From Pseudomonadota bacterium (GTDB taxonomy: Bacteria; Bdellovibrionota; Bacteriovoracia; Bacteriovoracales; Bacteriovoracaceae): DNA of 64,000 nucleotides. Below the pieces are notes generated by a model. It was not told where the DNA came from, did no database searches, and saw nothing but the letters and a program-made list of their open reading frames with translations. Position 1 is the first letter of the stretch. Each line of letters opens with the position of its first letter. Location of the stretch: contig JAIYDC010000046.1 in the NCBI GenBank assembly GCA_027487685.1, positions 1 through 64,000 of the forward strand, written 5' to 3'. The position numbers and the translations under genes are program-made. Shown in pieces: positions 29,277 to 37,651 of the stretch.

Positions 29277-29822
29277 TATCTGAAAACTAATGTAGTAAAT
29301 ATCCTCTACCCGGCCATCGACTAAAAATGAGTTGATAGCGTTCTTGATCTCTTCCTTTAAAAAGCTCTTGCCCTCCTTCTTCAGGAGGTCGTCAGCACGT
29401 TTGGTATTCAGAACACTGATGATGGTATCTCGAATCTGTGGCTTGCGGGCCTCAAACTCAGGTGCCTTTGCATCATCACTCATCTTAAGAACGGCGTCGA
29501 GACGAACGTAGCGCCTAGGCCCCTCACCTTGGGCGAGATTGACGGTGAAGCTGTCGAGTGAGAGCAGATTCTCCTTCTTCACGACTTCAGCAGTCTTTTG
29601 TTCCCCCTTAGCATCAGCAGAGGCTTCAGATGGTGAGTCTTTCTCTTTCAGGAGCTGCGTCAGGTCTGGGCGATTCGCCTCAAGCTCCATGAACCTCCAC
29701 TGGAAGAATGCAACGGTCCCCATCGCTAAGATGTTGACGATCATAAGCAGCATGAGCAGTGGGTTTTTACCGGAGCTCGCTGGCGACTCTTGTACCGGTC
29801 CTGGTTTATTTTCTTCGGCCAT
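29271..29822 (-). CDS. fliL: FliL, flagellar basal-body-associated protein
   Basis: FliL is a single-pass protein around the stator that supports torque and swarming. The 183-residue product has a cytoplasmic N-terminus, one helix (about 21-41), a charged linker and the periplasmic FliL domain ending LKEEIKNAINSFLVDGRVEDIYYISFQIN. I chose the ATG at 29822 because AAAGG lies just upstream and the extra 9 residues of the longer frame look non-native. It is the first gene of the flagellar operon, behind a good sigma-70 promoter. Confidence 0.92.
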   Translation of the reverse strand: MAEENKPGPVQESPASSGKNPLLMLLMIVNILAMGTVAFFQWRFMELEANRPDLTQLLKEKDSPSEASADAKGEQKTAEVVKKENLLSLDSFTVNLAQGEGPRRYVRLDAVLKMSDDAKAPEFEARKPQIRDTIISVLNTKRADDLLKKEGKSFLKEEIKNAINSFLVDGRVEDIYYISFQIN

Positions 29823-29841
29823 GATTACCTTTCTCGAAAAG

Positions 29842-29858
29842 GGACCCAATCCTTGGGT
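29842..29858 (-). promoter_or_regulatory. Palindrome GACCCAA-GGA-TTGGGTC in the fliL leader
   Basis: This 7-3-7 inverted repeat lies just downstream of the -10 box, near the expected transcript start, 20 bases before the fliL ATG. As DNA it could be an operator; as RNA it shows AAGGA in a loop. Its stem matches that before flhA. Confidence 0.55.
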
Positions 29859-29867
29859 CTTGTCAAA

Positions 29868-29896
29868 ATTATAACTTCCCTCGGGATACGAAGCAA
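29868..29896 (-). promoter_or_regulatory. Sigma-70-type promoter of the flagellar operon
   Basis: On the minus strand TTGCTT, a 17-base spacer and TATAAT are in perfect register. The -10 is at 29873-29868, about 46 bases before the fliL ATG. It is the only strong promoter seen for the 11-kb fliL-fliA run and suggests housekeeping-sigma control of the early class. Confidence 0.8.
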
Positions 29897-29992
29897 GGAT
29901 CGACCATTGGGCGAGGTAGTTTTTGCCGTTACTACCTAGAAGCCGTCAGGGCCTTGACCTTCCGGCAATTTTTGCCGCATGTTCTGGCGCCC

Positions 29993-30023
29993 AAAAAATA
30001 AAAAACCCCGGACTTCGCCGGGG
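29993..30023 (-). terminator. Rho-independent terminator after the DsbA-like gene
   Basis: On the minus strand CCCCGG and CCGGGG form a 6-base-pair stem around CGAAGT, followed by TTTTTTATTTTTT. It separates the DsbA-like transcript from the flagellar promoter. Confidence 0.85.
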
Positions 30024-30051
30024 CTTTAGATCTAAGTCATTCAATTTGAAA

Positions 30052-30834
30052 CTAGAGTGAGAGTTTTCCGCGCTTCTTAAGCTCCTCAATAAGACCTTCG
30101 AAGTGAGCTGTAGGATAGGCCCCTTTCACAGGGATTCCGTTAAGAAGGAAGCCAGGAGTCCCCTGGAAGCCGTACTTTGCCGCCTCGGCCATGTCTTCAT
30201 CAATTCGCTTTTGTACGACTTCAGACTTTACGTCCTTGGCAAGACGAGTCATGTCGACTTTGAGGTCTTTCGCGATGGCCTTAAGGAAAGCTTCACCGTT
30301 TTGAAGTTTACGCTGGTCCTTGTAGACCTGATCATGAAATTCCCATGCCTTCTCTGGACTTTGGAGACGGATGGCCTCGTAGTACTGAGATGCTGGCATG
30401 GCCTGAGGATGAAAGCTCAAAGGAAGGTGCTTATAAACGAAGCGGATCTTTCCGTCGTATTTCTGCATCAGCTCCATCACAGTGGCAAAACCACGGGAAC
30501 AGAAAGGGCATTCAAAGTCCGAGTACTCGACAAGTGTAATCGGCGCGTTTTTATTACCCCGGTAAGACTCGTCGGCACGAAGCTGTGGCTCAAGCGGCTT
30601 GTTAAACGACTCTTCAAGAGCTTTCTTTTCATCTTCTTCACGGCGCTTTCCTTCACCCTCCTGGGCGATCTTAACGGCGTTATTGAGAGCATCGATGAAC
30701 TTCGAAGGGTTCGCCTCGATCGCTTCCGTGATGATGTCCGGATTTTCCTTAAGCATTTTTTTGAGGTCATCTTTCGACGTGGTACATGCAGTTGCCATAA
30801 CGAGCGTACCTGCAAGAACGAGCATTCTTTTCAT
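30052..30834 (-). CDS. DsbA-family thiol oxidoreductase, predicted lipoprotein
   Basis: This envelope protein probably oxidises or isomerises disulfides in exported proteins. A probable lipobox (VMATAC, Cys17) is followed by a helical segment (about 20-80) and a thioredoxin-fold domain. The active site CPFC is at 109-112 (EYSDFECPFCSRG), and the cis-proline is in GFQGTPGFLLNGIPVKGAYP. The arrangement resembles Com1/DSBA proteins of Bdellovibrio and Coxiella. Many exported proteins here carry paired Cys and are plausible clients. The gene has its own terminator; Shine-Dalgarno AAAGGAT precedes the ATG. Confidence 0.88.
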   Translation of the reverse strand: MKRMLVLAGTLVMATACTTSKDDLKKMLKENPDIITEAIEANPSKFIDALNNAVKIAQEGEGKRREEDEKKALEESFNKPLEPQLRADESYRGNKNAPITLVEYSDFECPFCSRGFATVMELMQKYDGKIRFVYKHLPLSFHPQAMPASQYYEAIRLQSPEKAWEFHDQVYKDQRKLQNGEAFLKAIAKDLKVDMTRLAKDVKSEVVQKRIDEDMAEAAKYGFQGTPGFLLNGIPVKGAYPTAHFEGLIEELKKRGKLSL

Positions 30835-30885
30835 GTCTATCCTTTTATAGGTGAACGGTTTCCATTAATAAACTATCACAAACTT

Positions 30886-31830
30886 CTAATTCTTGGACTG
30901 CTCTTTGCCAAAAATATTTTGAATGTGGTCAAGGTACTTATTGAGCTTTCGCGTGTAATCACGAAGGTAGGTATGGCCGACCAGGTGTACCCGACTTGTA
31001 TAGTTGCCTTTCATAAAGGACCGCATCGTCGAGAATATCCCGAATGCCGCTCCAGAGACTTTTGCATAGAGATGGAGCCCCAGGAGCGTGTAAGAAAATG
31101 CTATCAGCACCACTGTGAGTATGACGATGTCATCGAGGATGAAGAACTGTTCGCTAAAGTAGCGGGTGACCGATGCCTGATTCTTCAGTGTCTTGGTAGC
31201 AAGCTCAACCATAGACTCGTAAACCGCAGACGTATTTTCGATAATAAATACAGAACTCGAAATTGATATGATGATGAGAAGGATTCCAAAGTGAAGCATA
31301 AAGATCCGGTCAAAAACCGGCTTATGAATCTTTAAATACTGAGGCGGGATGCTGTTCGAAGCAATTTCTCCCTTTCTCCGGGACTCCCGAAGATACTCGA
31401 AGAAAAACTCCGAGAATCTTGTGAGGAGGTTGTAAGTACTAAACTCTTCAACTTTATAGATGGCGTTCGGATTATCCAGAACTGCTTCAGAGTATTCACC
31501 GATAACCCGGAATGGCCTCAAGATAAGCCAGCCGACGTAGAAGCCGATGAAAAAAAGAAAAACATGGAAAGCAAAGAGTAAAGGGACGTTATCCAATGCT
31601 TCACCAATGATGAGATCGAGAAATTGACCCTCTGCCATCGCCGGGAAGCCATGAGCGCGGAAAAACGTGTGGTTAAGTCTCATCACTTGAAGTAGAAACC
31701 AATAGATAAAAACAGTGACCAGGAATGAGATCCCGGAAACCTTGAGGCCGGTCGCGAGGAGAAACCGACTGTCCTCGGTTTTAAACACGCGCTTAAGTTC
31801 TGAGATTGGAGACTTTATAAAATTTTTCAT
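30886..31830 (-). CDS. Four-helix membrane protein with HAMP-like segments, unknown
   Basis: I do not recognise this 314-residue protein. Helices lie at about 30-50, 82-104, 175-197 and 233-254. After TM2 and again after TM4 come short amphipathic stretches that resemble HAMP linkers (RPFRVIGEYSEAVLDNPNAIYKVEEF and GIFSTMRSFMKGNYTSRVHLVGHTYLRDYTRKLNKYLDHI). It may therefore be a duplicated TM-HAMP signal-relay unit lacking an output domain, or a partner of a kinase. The spacing to the DsbA-like gene (51 bases) leaves co-transcription open. Confidence 0.65.
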   Translation of the reverse strand: MKNFIKSPISELKRVFKTEDSRFLLATGLKVSGISFLVTVFIYWFLLQVMRLNHTFFRAHGFPAMAEGQFLDLIIGEALDNVPLLFAFHVFLFFIGFYVGWLILRPFRVIGEYSEAVLDNPNAIYKVEEFSTYNLLTRFSEFFFEYLRESRRKGEIASNSIPPQYLKIHKPVFDRIFMLHFGILLIIISISSSVFIIENTSAVYESMVELATKTLKNQASVTRYFSEQFFILDDIVILTVVLIAFSYTLLGLHLYAKVSGAAFGIFSTMRSFMKGNYTSRVHLVGHTYLRDYTRKLNKYLDHIQNIFGKEQSKN

Positions 31831-31983
31831 AGTCTTATTCTATTTTATTTCTAAGCCTTTAGAACTAGGCAGTTTAAGCCACTAGATCCAAGAACTTCGA
31901 TCAACTACCAAAAAAAACACTAAAGTCAAAAGTGCCATCGAACCGATAGGACCACAGAATCGTCTGAGACGAAGGAGTCTTAA

Positions 31984-32550
31984 ATGAAATCCCTGGGCCA
32001 TGCCCTCTTACATCTCACTCTCCTCACAGTGCTTTTCGCCTGCGGGAAAGACAACGAATCTGGAAAGAAGAGTAACCAATACAACTCATCCAACCCACTC
32101 AGTGTTAATTCGCCCTACAGCTATGGCGGAATGAGTGTTAACCAGGTTATGCAGCAGAATCCGTGCCGAAGCGGCTTTGCCGGGAACCCGGGGTTTGCGA
32201 ATCAAAACTACAATGGTCAGCGGATTCCATACTCGGTACCTTTAACTAACTTTCAAACCGTAGTTCCTCCTAATGACATCTATGTGGGAGTTTCGAGTTA
32301 CGGGGATGTAGGAGTTATAGTGGGCCAAAATGTAGGTCAGCCTCCTCTCTTCGTTGGCTATATGTGTCCTCGCTCGTTTGCTCAGCAAGGTCTTATCGGT
32401 CCCTTCGACGTGTCCATCGGCGCCTACTCAAACTGCCTGTTTAAGCCCATCGTTCGAGCTACGGTGACCTTCCCTGGTGGCGGATCCGCTGGCTTCCGGA
32501 TGATGGACTACGGAAGTTCAGCGAACGCGAAGTTCAGCTTCTGCCGCTAG
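31984..32550 (+). CDS. Small predicted lipoprotein, unknown function
   Basis: The 188-residue product has a lipoprotein signal with Cys20 (LLTVLFACGKDNES; Phe at -2 is unusual). An Asn/Ser/Tyr-rich low-complexity linker follows (about 25-60), then a beta-rich domain (about 90-188) with Gly-rich turns and Cys residues at PCRSG, YMCPRS, SNCLF and the C-terminal FCR. I do not recognise the domain. The ribosome site is GAAGGAG. It is a single gene ending at a clear terminator. Confidence 0.7.
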   Translation: MKSLGHALLHLTLLTVLFACGKDNESGKKSNQYNSSNPLSVNSPYSYGGMSVNQVMQQNPCRSGFAGNPGFANQNYNGQRIPYSVPLTNFQTVVPPNDIYVGVSSYGDVGVIVGQNVGQPPLFVGYMCPRSFAQQGLIGPFDVSIGAYSNCLFKPIVRATVTFPGGGSAGFRMMDYGSSANAKFSFCR

Positions 32551-32576
32551 TTCCAGCATCATGAATTGAACCGAAT

Positions 32577-32600
32577 AGGGACCTTTACGGGTCCCTTTTT
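32577..32600 (+). terminator. Rho-independent terminator of the small lipoprotein gene
   Basis: AGGGACC and GGTCCCT form a 7-base-pair stem around TTTACG, followed by TTTTT. The end overlaps the last bases of the convergent amidase gene. Confidence 0.8.
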
Positions 32601-33324
32601 ATTTCTGGGTCTTGATAAACTGGAGTACACCAGCTGAGATCGAGCGGGCGAGATCGTCAAGGTAGCGCTCCTGATTCATCTTTTGAAGCTCATTCCGGTT
32701 GGAGACGAAGCCGGCCTCAATCAGTAACCCAGGACGCTTCGATAGTGCGAGAACATAGAAGAGACCAGACTTCACACCTCGGTCAGTGACCTTATGTGAG
32801 GCGATTGTTGGACGGACACTATCGTGAACCGCACGGGCCAACTGCTTTGAATGGGTCACCGTTTGTTGCACCACCAGATCAACGAGAATCTGGTTCACAA
32901 TAAGTTCCTCCCCCTTGAGGTTGAGGTTCTCAGCACGCTCGACCTTATTCGCTGCAACGTTTGAACTGTTGTCGAGGTAATAAATCTCAAATCCATGGCT
33001 AGCAGGATTAGTCGACGAGTTAAAGTGAATCGAAAGGAAAAGATCCGCTTTCACAATGTCGGCCAGGTCCGCACGCTCCTGAAGGCTAACAGCGCGGTCA
33101 AGACTCCGGGTCAGGTACGCCGTTGTGCTCTTCCCTAGGTAGTCCTTGACCTTGGTAGCAAGTCGAAGGGAGAGGTCCTTCTCGAATACAGGCCCCTTCT
33201 TCTTAGGTTCGAGATGCCCGACGGCTCCACACTCTTCACCACCGTGACCAGGGTCTATGAGCACGACTTTTGCAGCGGCGCCAAGGGACATAAGAAGCAG
33301 AAGAATCGCACTTAAGACATGCAT
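32599..33324 (-). CDS. N-acetylmuramoyl-L-alanine amidase (Amidase_3)
   Basis: This zinc enzyme cleaves the bond between MurNAc and the stem peptide in the periplasm. A signal peptide (1-18) precedes a single catalytic domain. Zinc and catalytic residues are visible in IDPGHGG (His27), VFEKDLSL, DLFLSIHFNSS and LLIEAGFVSN. At 241 residues it is the bare domain, without AMIN or LysM targeting modules. It starts two bases after the stop of the SpoIID/LytB-like gene, so the two are coupled and probably act together. Confidence 0.92.
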   Translation of the reverse strand: MHVLSAILLLLMSLGAAAKVVLIDPGHGGEECGAVGHLEPKKKGPVFEKDLSLRLATKVKDYLGKSTTAYLTRSLDRAVSLQERADLADIVKADLFLSIHFNSSTNPASHGFEIYYLDNSSNVAANKVERAENLNLKGEELIVNQILVDLVVQQTVTHSKQLARAVHDSVRPTIASHKVTDRGVKSGLFYVLALSKRPGLLIEAGFVSNRNELQKMNQERYLDDLARSISAGVLQFIKTQK

Positions 33325-33326
33325 GG

Positions 33327-34472
33327 CTAGTAGGCTTTTTTCAGCTTGTGACGGGGGAAGTAGTAGGACAGGATCTGACGGTAATCATAACCACGCTTGG
33401 CAAGTTCCAACGCACCTAACTGGCAGAGGCCCACTCCGTGCCCATTGCCAGCACCATGGATGAAAAACTCGTTATTCTTCGCCGTCATGATGAAGTTGTT
33501 AGACGGAAGGGTCTCTCGGCCGGCGAAGCTTCGGAGGTAAGACTTTTTAATGATGTGCAACCGATCACCAACGTACATCCGGAGTTCGGAGTTATGGAGC
33601 GAATCAGGCATGAGCCTGACATCAGTACCAGAGGTCTCGTCGGCGTAGTAGCGACGAAGCACCTGATCGACCATCGACGTGAGCTTCTGACCTTTTAGCC
33701 GGTGGCGCCAATCTTTCATTCCGGTCTTGCCACAGAAGGTGCAGTTGACTGATCGGTAGCCTTCCTCGACACCACCCCAGACCTGATCAGGCCTTAAAGT
33801 CTTTCCTCCACACTTGGCATGAAAGAAGGCCGGGGCGACACGGCCTGAGGGCCCCATCAGGATCTCTCCTTCAGTTTCTCGCGCGGCCTGGAGCGTATTC
33901 GGAGTCACGTCACGAACCGTTCCCGAAACCTGATCCTTCTCAGAGGACTCGAGGTGATAAAGTCTGTCATCGCTGTCGATCCCCATCCCTTTTTTAATCC
34001 GGTCAAAGGCGTAGGTCCTCGCGGCCACGGCCTGGGCCTTTAGCGCTTCGACGGGCCAGGTACCATTCATTTCCTTTGCAAGGAGCGTCGTAAGGTACGC
34101 TTCCATAGGCACTAGATTCACAAGATCACAGCTTTCCTTGCCAGGGTTGGTTAGGAGCTGCAGCTCACCTTTGTACTTTTGATCTCCCCAGGAAATTAAG
34201 CCTGTCGGCGAGCTGAGTGAGGCCACAAGGAGTGGGCCCCGAGGGAAAGTCTGTCGCCTCGCCCCGCGGGAAGGAGCGCAGTTAAAGGAAATTCGCTTTT
34301 TGCCCTGGTATTGTTCGGACCGGTTCTGGGTGTGGATCCTCTTTTGGAGGTCGATTCCCTCAACGATGATGTTCTTAAGAGACTTAGCGATGAGGACCTT
34401 AACATCAGGGACTGCAGCGGACGCCGTTGCTGAAACAAGCAATGAGAAGAGTAAACATCCTGTTTTCGACAT
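33327..34472 (-). CDS. SpoIID/LytB-domain peptidoglycan protein
   Basis: The family includes SpoIID, a lytic transglycosylase acting on stem-less glycan, and LytB, an amidase enhancer. A signal peptide (1-19) precedes the SpoIID domain (about 115-370). Signatures are YLTTLLAKEMNGTWPVEALKAQAVAARTYAFDR with the catalytic-type Glu, FHAKCGGKTLRPDQVWGG, GTDVRLMPDS and GAGNGHGVGLCQLGALELAKRGYDY. Adjacency to a soluble amidase mirrors the SpoIID-SpoIIP partnership (amidase denudes glycan, SpoIID cuts it). This organism shows no sporulation genes here, so the role is wall remodelling. Confidence 0.9.
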   Translation of the reverse strand: MSKTGCLLFSLLVSATASAAVPDVKVLIAKSLKNIIVEGIDLQKRIHTQNRSEQYQGKKRISFNCAPSRGARRQTFPRGPLLVASLSSPTGLISWGDQKYKGELQLLTNPGKESCDLVNLVPMEAYLTTLLAKEMNGTWPVEALKAQAVAARTYAFDRIKKGMGIDSDDRLYHLESSEKDQVSGTVRDVTPNTLQAARETEGEILMGPSGRVAPAFFHAKCGGKTLRPDQVWGGVEEGYRSVNCTFCGKTGMKDWRHRLKGQKLTSMVDQVLRRYYADETSGTDVRLMPDSLHNSELRMYVGDRLHIIKKSYLRSFAGRETLPSNNFIMTAKNNEFFIHGAGNGHGVGLCQLGALELAKRGYDYRQILSYYFPRHKLKKAY

Positions 34473-34533
34473 TAATTCCCTTTCCGTGGAAATTAAAAAA
34501 TACCCAACCTTATTTAACCACAGATCGGAAAAT

Positions 34534-35376
34534 CTAAGGAATTTTTTTCAGGTGCTTCATGACTTTCTGCATGTCCGCCCAGGCGGTTTTCTTCATGTTC
34601 TGGTTGGTCTCGATAATGCTGGGGTGAAAGAGTGGAACAACCTGAACCATGTAGGAGTCTGCAAGTTGCCGAGGGAAGAACTGGCCATGAACCAGAGATA
34701 ACCGATCAGTCGACTTCAGTATCCGAGCGGTGGCCTTTGCCCCAAGAGTCACAATGATTTCGGGCCTGTAAAAGGTCGCGAGTGCTAGGACGTCAGGAGC
34801 GAAATCTAGTTCATCTGAATCCTCTACTGGATACAAGAGAACCTCTTCCTGGGAGAGCTTCATAGCGGCGATCATGCGGCCAAAAAGCTCTGCTGTGCGC
34901 GGGGGAAAGCCGGCACGGAGTTCACTCTCAAGACCGGACTTTAATTCCAGGGCCACTTCGTTCCAAGGGCGAAACCTCTCAGATACAAATAGGACCTGAA
35001 CTTTGCCTGGGGTTTTATTGCATAAGACCAGATCGGTAAGTCGGGGGTCTAATCCCAGGCCCGCGCGGAGATCAGCGGCGTTACCGTAAAAATTAGGGAT
35101 CTCCAGGGGCGCTTCACTGTGCACATGGAGCTCACCACCAGGTATTTTGAGAACTAGAGTTTTTTCTTCACGAGTTTTATCAACAGCAAATCGCTCGAGA
35201 GATTCGAGAACAAGGGCCCGCTCTGAAACCTCTCCCGGAACATGACTCAAGAGGGAGGGAGCGGTTTCGGAAAGTGGGCCCCACCAAGAAGTATCGCCAA
35301 GCAGGGCAGCTCCGAAAGTCCGAGGCGCTTGCGGATGACGCAGGCCCAATAATTTTTGCTTAAATATTGCGTCCAT
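34534..35376 (-). CDS. Uracil-DNA-glycosylase-superfamily-like protein, degenerate
   Basis: The C-terminal part (about 175-280) has the core of family-4 UDG proteins: PEIIVTLGAKATARIL, LSLVHGQFF and VVPLFHPSIIETNQNMKKTAWADMQKVM. The N-terminal catalytic GEAPG motif and the four iron-sulfur cysteines of family 4 are missing; the equivalent place reads VLFVSERFRPWNEVAL. It is therefore probably not a normal uracil glycosylase, and could be a structural relic or bind nucleic acid. The N-terminal about 120 residues are unrecognised. It lies divergent from the zinc-ribbon gene. Confidence 0.65.
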   Translation of the reverse strand: MDAIFKQKLLGLRHPQAPRTFGAALLGDTSWWGPLSETAPSLLSHVPGEVSERALVLESLERFAVDKTREEKTLVLKIPGGELHVHSEAPLEIPNFYGNAADLRAGLGLDPRLTDLVLCNKTPGKVQVLFVSERFRPWNEVALELKSGLESELRAGFPPRTAELFGRMIAAMKLSQEEVLLYPVEDSDELDFAPDVLALATFYRPEIIVTLGAKATARILKSTDRLSLVHGQFFPRQLADSYMVQVVPLFHPSIIETNQNMKKTAWADMQKVMKHLKKIP

Positions 35377-35477
35377 CGATCTTTTCTAGCACAGACTGGC
35401 GCTTATTTCCTAGTTCTAAAATCTGTTAAACTCCCCGGCCGAAGCGCCGAAGAATCATGTGACCAGAGGAGAACAAC

Positions 35478-35687
35478 ATGTCGGACACGGACTTTAAATT
35501 CGAGAGTTTTGAAGAATATTTCGGCGACGCTAACCAGGTTAAAAAGACCATGGACGAATGCAAAGTCTGCGGCTCGAAGTTGCTTCTATCGCACATGCCA
35601 GACTACAAGAACCTTTTGGTTCAAGAGACTGCTCGTTGCATGGACTGTGGCTGCGGAAATCGCCGCGTGATTCATATCCTAAACTAG
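35478..35687 (+). CDS. Small zinc-ribbon protein
   Basis: This 69-residue acidic protein has two Cys pairs (CKVCGSK and CMDCGCGNR) that should bind one zinc ion. The ribosome site GAGGAG is well placed. The function is unknown; such proteins often bind nucleic acid or a larger partner. It ends 6 bases before the convergent uvrC stop. Confidence 0.7.
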   Translation: MSDTDFKFESFEEYFGDANQVKKTMDECKVCGSKLLLSHMPDYKNLLVQETARCMDCGCGNRRVIHILN

Positions 35688-35693
35688 ATCTTC

Positions 35694-37562
35694 TTATTGA
35701 GCCTCTTCCTCATGCAAATGCATCCATAACGCCTTTGCCTGAGGAGCTTTAATCCCAAAATAATTCATGAGATCATTGACAGTGTACACCTTGAGTTCAT
35801 CCCTCGTCATAGAGAGCTGCGTGAGGATTTTTCGCTTTGTGTCCTCTCCGAGGCCTTTGATCTCGTCAAGCCAGGTCGAGAGGACGCGCTTCGACTCGGC
35901 CTTATGATGGAGCTTCCGTGAGAAACGGTGGGCCTCGTCGCGCATGGAGACAATAATTTTAAACAGCGGCGGGCACTTTGTGAGGATGTACGGATTAGTC
36001 CGACCCGGGATGACGAGTCGCTCTTCGGTGCGATCAATCTCACGGGACTGAAAGGAGCCAGAGATTTCTCGACTTTTTGCGATTCCAACGACCGGAAGGT
36101 CGATCTTAAGTTCCGCTAGCACAGCTGTCACGGTGTTCACCTGGGCCACCCCACCGTCGATCACTAGCACGTCCGGTAGGTCACCATTATCAAGTCTGCG
36201 GGTAATCACCTCACGCATCATGGCAAAATCGTTATTCCCCTCGGGTCTGGTTTCCAGGTGATAGTAGCGGTACTTTTTTTTGCTGGCCTTACCTTCTTCG
36301 TAGACGACCTGGGAAGCCGTGGGGGAGAGGCCCTGCCAGATAGCGATGTCGTAGCACTCGAGAATGCGGGGTCGTTCGCGCAGATTAAGGAGCTCTTTGA
36401 GCTTATTAAGGCCCAGGTAGACGCTGTCGGCATTAGCTATCCGAATACGCTGGGACTCCTCAGCGTGCTTTCGGCACATCTCAATCAAAGGGTAGTACGT
36501 CTTTGAATGTCCAGAGACCGCCCGTGCGTCGCCGACCAGCTTCAGCGCTTCGGCGACGTCCTTGATCTCCTCTTCTTGGAAATCCAGGACCACGAGGTCA
36601 GGAGTGAGATCTTCTTGATCCGCATAGTAGGCCAACACCTTCTGGAGGATCTCGTCAGATAGCTCTTCGATCAACTCACCTTTCACAAAGTGAAAGTTCT
36701 TCTGACCCAAGAGAAGACCTCCGCGGATCAGGTAGAGCGAGAGGTCTACCTCTTCGTTGCCATTCCAGTAGGACCAGACGTCAACGTTTTTATCGCTCTG
36801 GATACTCTCGACTTTTTGGTCGTAGCTTTTATGCAGGAACTCGTCCAGAAGAAGGATATGATCGCGGATGACCCCCGCCATTTCGAATTCTTCGGCTTCA
36901 GCGTAGGCCTGCATCTTTTCCTGAAGCCGCTGAAGGGTGCGTCTGGCACGCCCGGATCCCTGGAAGAAACCCATCGCCGCATCCAGCTCATCACTGTAGG
37001 CCTCCGGTGTTATCAGCTGGACGCAGGGGGCACTACACTGTTTCATCTGATGCAAGAGGCAGGGCGTTTTCCGAGACCGGAACTCGGTAAGGGAGCAATC
37101 TCGAAGGCCGAAGGATTTCGTGAGAATCCGGAGGATCATAGATATGTTCGACCCTGGAGGGTAGGGCCCGAAGAGCTTGACGCCTTTAGCCTTCTTAGGC
37201 CGTCGAACGTACTCAAGCCTAGGGAAGGGCTCAGTGGTGTTGACCTGTAGGTAGGGATAGCTCTTATCGTCCCGGAGTCGAATGTTGTATTTCGGAGCGT
37301 GCTCTTTAATGAGGTTATTCTCAAGAATGAAGGACTCGGCGTCGGAACGGGTTATAAAAAAGTCAAAGTCAACTACATGACTAACCATGTAATCCGTCTT
37401 GTAGCCTTTGACCGAGTTATTAAAATAAGTTGCAACCCGTGCTTTAAGCCTTTTCGCCTTCCCAACATAAATAACCCGACCATTCTTGTCCTTCATGAGG
37501 TAGCAGCCCGGACCTTGCGGCAGACTATTGGCTTTTTCCAGGAGTTCGTCGGTCTTCTTCAT
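35694..37562 (-). CDS. uvrC: UvrC, excision nuclease subunit C
   Basis: UvrC makes both incisions around a lesion in nucleotide excision repair, with UvrB. The 622-residue protein is complete. It has an N-terminal GIY-YIG nuclease (about 14-92, GPGCYLMKDKNGRVIYVGKAKRLKARVATYF), Cys-rich region (FGLRDCSLTEFRSRKTPCLLHQMKQCSAPC), UVR domain (MQAYAEAEEFEMAGVIRDHI), an RNase H-like nuclease (CYDIAIWQG and VLVIDGGVAQV) and helix-hairpin-helix end (IKGLGEDTKRKILTQL). It is divergent from a zinc-ribbon gene across 89 bases. Confidence 0.97.
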   Translation of the reverse strand: MKKTDELLEKANSLPQGPGCYLMKDKNGRVIYVGKAKRLKARVATYFNNSVKGYKTDYMVSHVVDFDFFITRSDAESFILENNLIKEHAPKYNIRLRDDKSYPYLQVNTTEPFPRLEYVRRPKKAKGVKLFGPYPPGSNISMILRILTKSFGLRDCSLTEFRSRKTPCLLHQMKQCSAPCVQLITPEAYSDELDAAMGFFQGSGRARRTLQRLQEKMQAYAEAEEFEMAGVIRDHILLLDEFLHKSYDQKVESIQSDKNVDVWSYWNGNEEVDLSLYLIRGGLLLGQKNFHFVKGELIEELSDEILQKVLAYYADQEDLTPDLVVLDFQEEEIKDVAEALKLVGDARAVSGHSKTYYPLIEMCRKHAEESQRIRIANADSVYLGLNKLKELLNLRERPRILECYDIAIWQGLSPTASQVVYEEGKASKKKYRYYHLETRPEGNNDFAMMREVITRRLDNGDLPDVLVIDGGVAQVNTVTAVLAELKIDLPVVGIAKSREISGSFQSREIDRTEERLVIPGRTNPYILTKCPPLFKIIVSMRDEAHRFSRKLHHKAESKRVLSTWLDEIKGLGEDTKRKILTQLSMTRDELKVYTVNDLMNYFGIKAPQAKALWMHLHEEEAQ

Positions 37563-37574
37563 AGGCGAGATTAC

Positions 37575-37603
37575 TTTACGTTAGGAGACGCAGTCGGTAT
37601 AAT
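37575..37603 (+). promoter_or_regulatory. Sigma-70-type promoter for the 37652 gene
   Basis: TTTACG, a 17-base spacer and a perfect TATAAT (37598-37603) lie 48 bases before the ATG. The ribosome site AAAAGGAAA follows. Confidence 0.7.
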
Positions 37604-37651
37604 AGATCAGATTGGCTGCTCTCTCGCTGATTCTAAATCAAAAGGAAAAAT

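Noticed and set aside
29905-29990. Structured RNA or riboswitch between the DsbA-like terminator and the flagellar promoter (GGCAA-AAA-TTGCC and GGTAGT/ACTACC stems).
   Set aside because: The stems are short, match no riboswitch layout I know, and lie upstream of the fliL promoter, so they would not be in the fliL leader.
30103-31266. Long plus-strand open frame of 387 codons.
   Set aside because: It lies antisense across the DsbA-like gene and the adjacent membrane protein, both with clear family or membrane features; its sequence looks like a reverse-strand shadow.
31921-31948. TAAAG...CCGATA upstream of the small lipoprotein gene, resembling a sigma-28 promoter.
   Set aside because: The gap between TAAA and CCGATA is 18 bases, two longer than the consensus, and the -35 matches only TAAAG. 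Not listed as a promoter.
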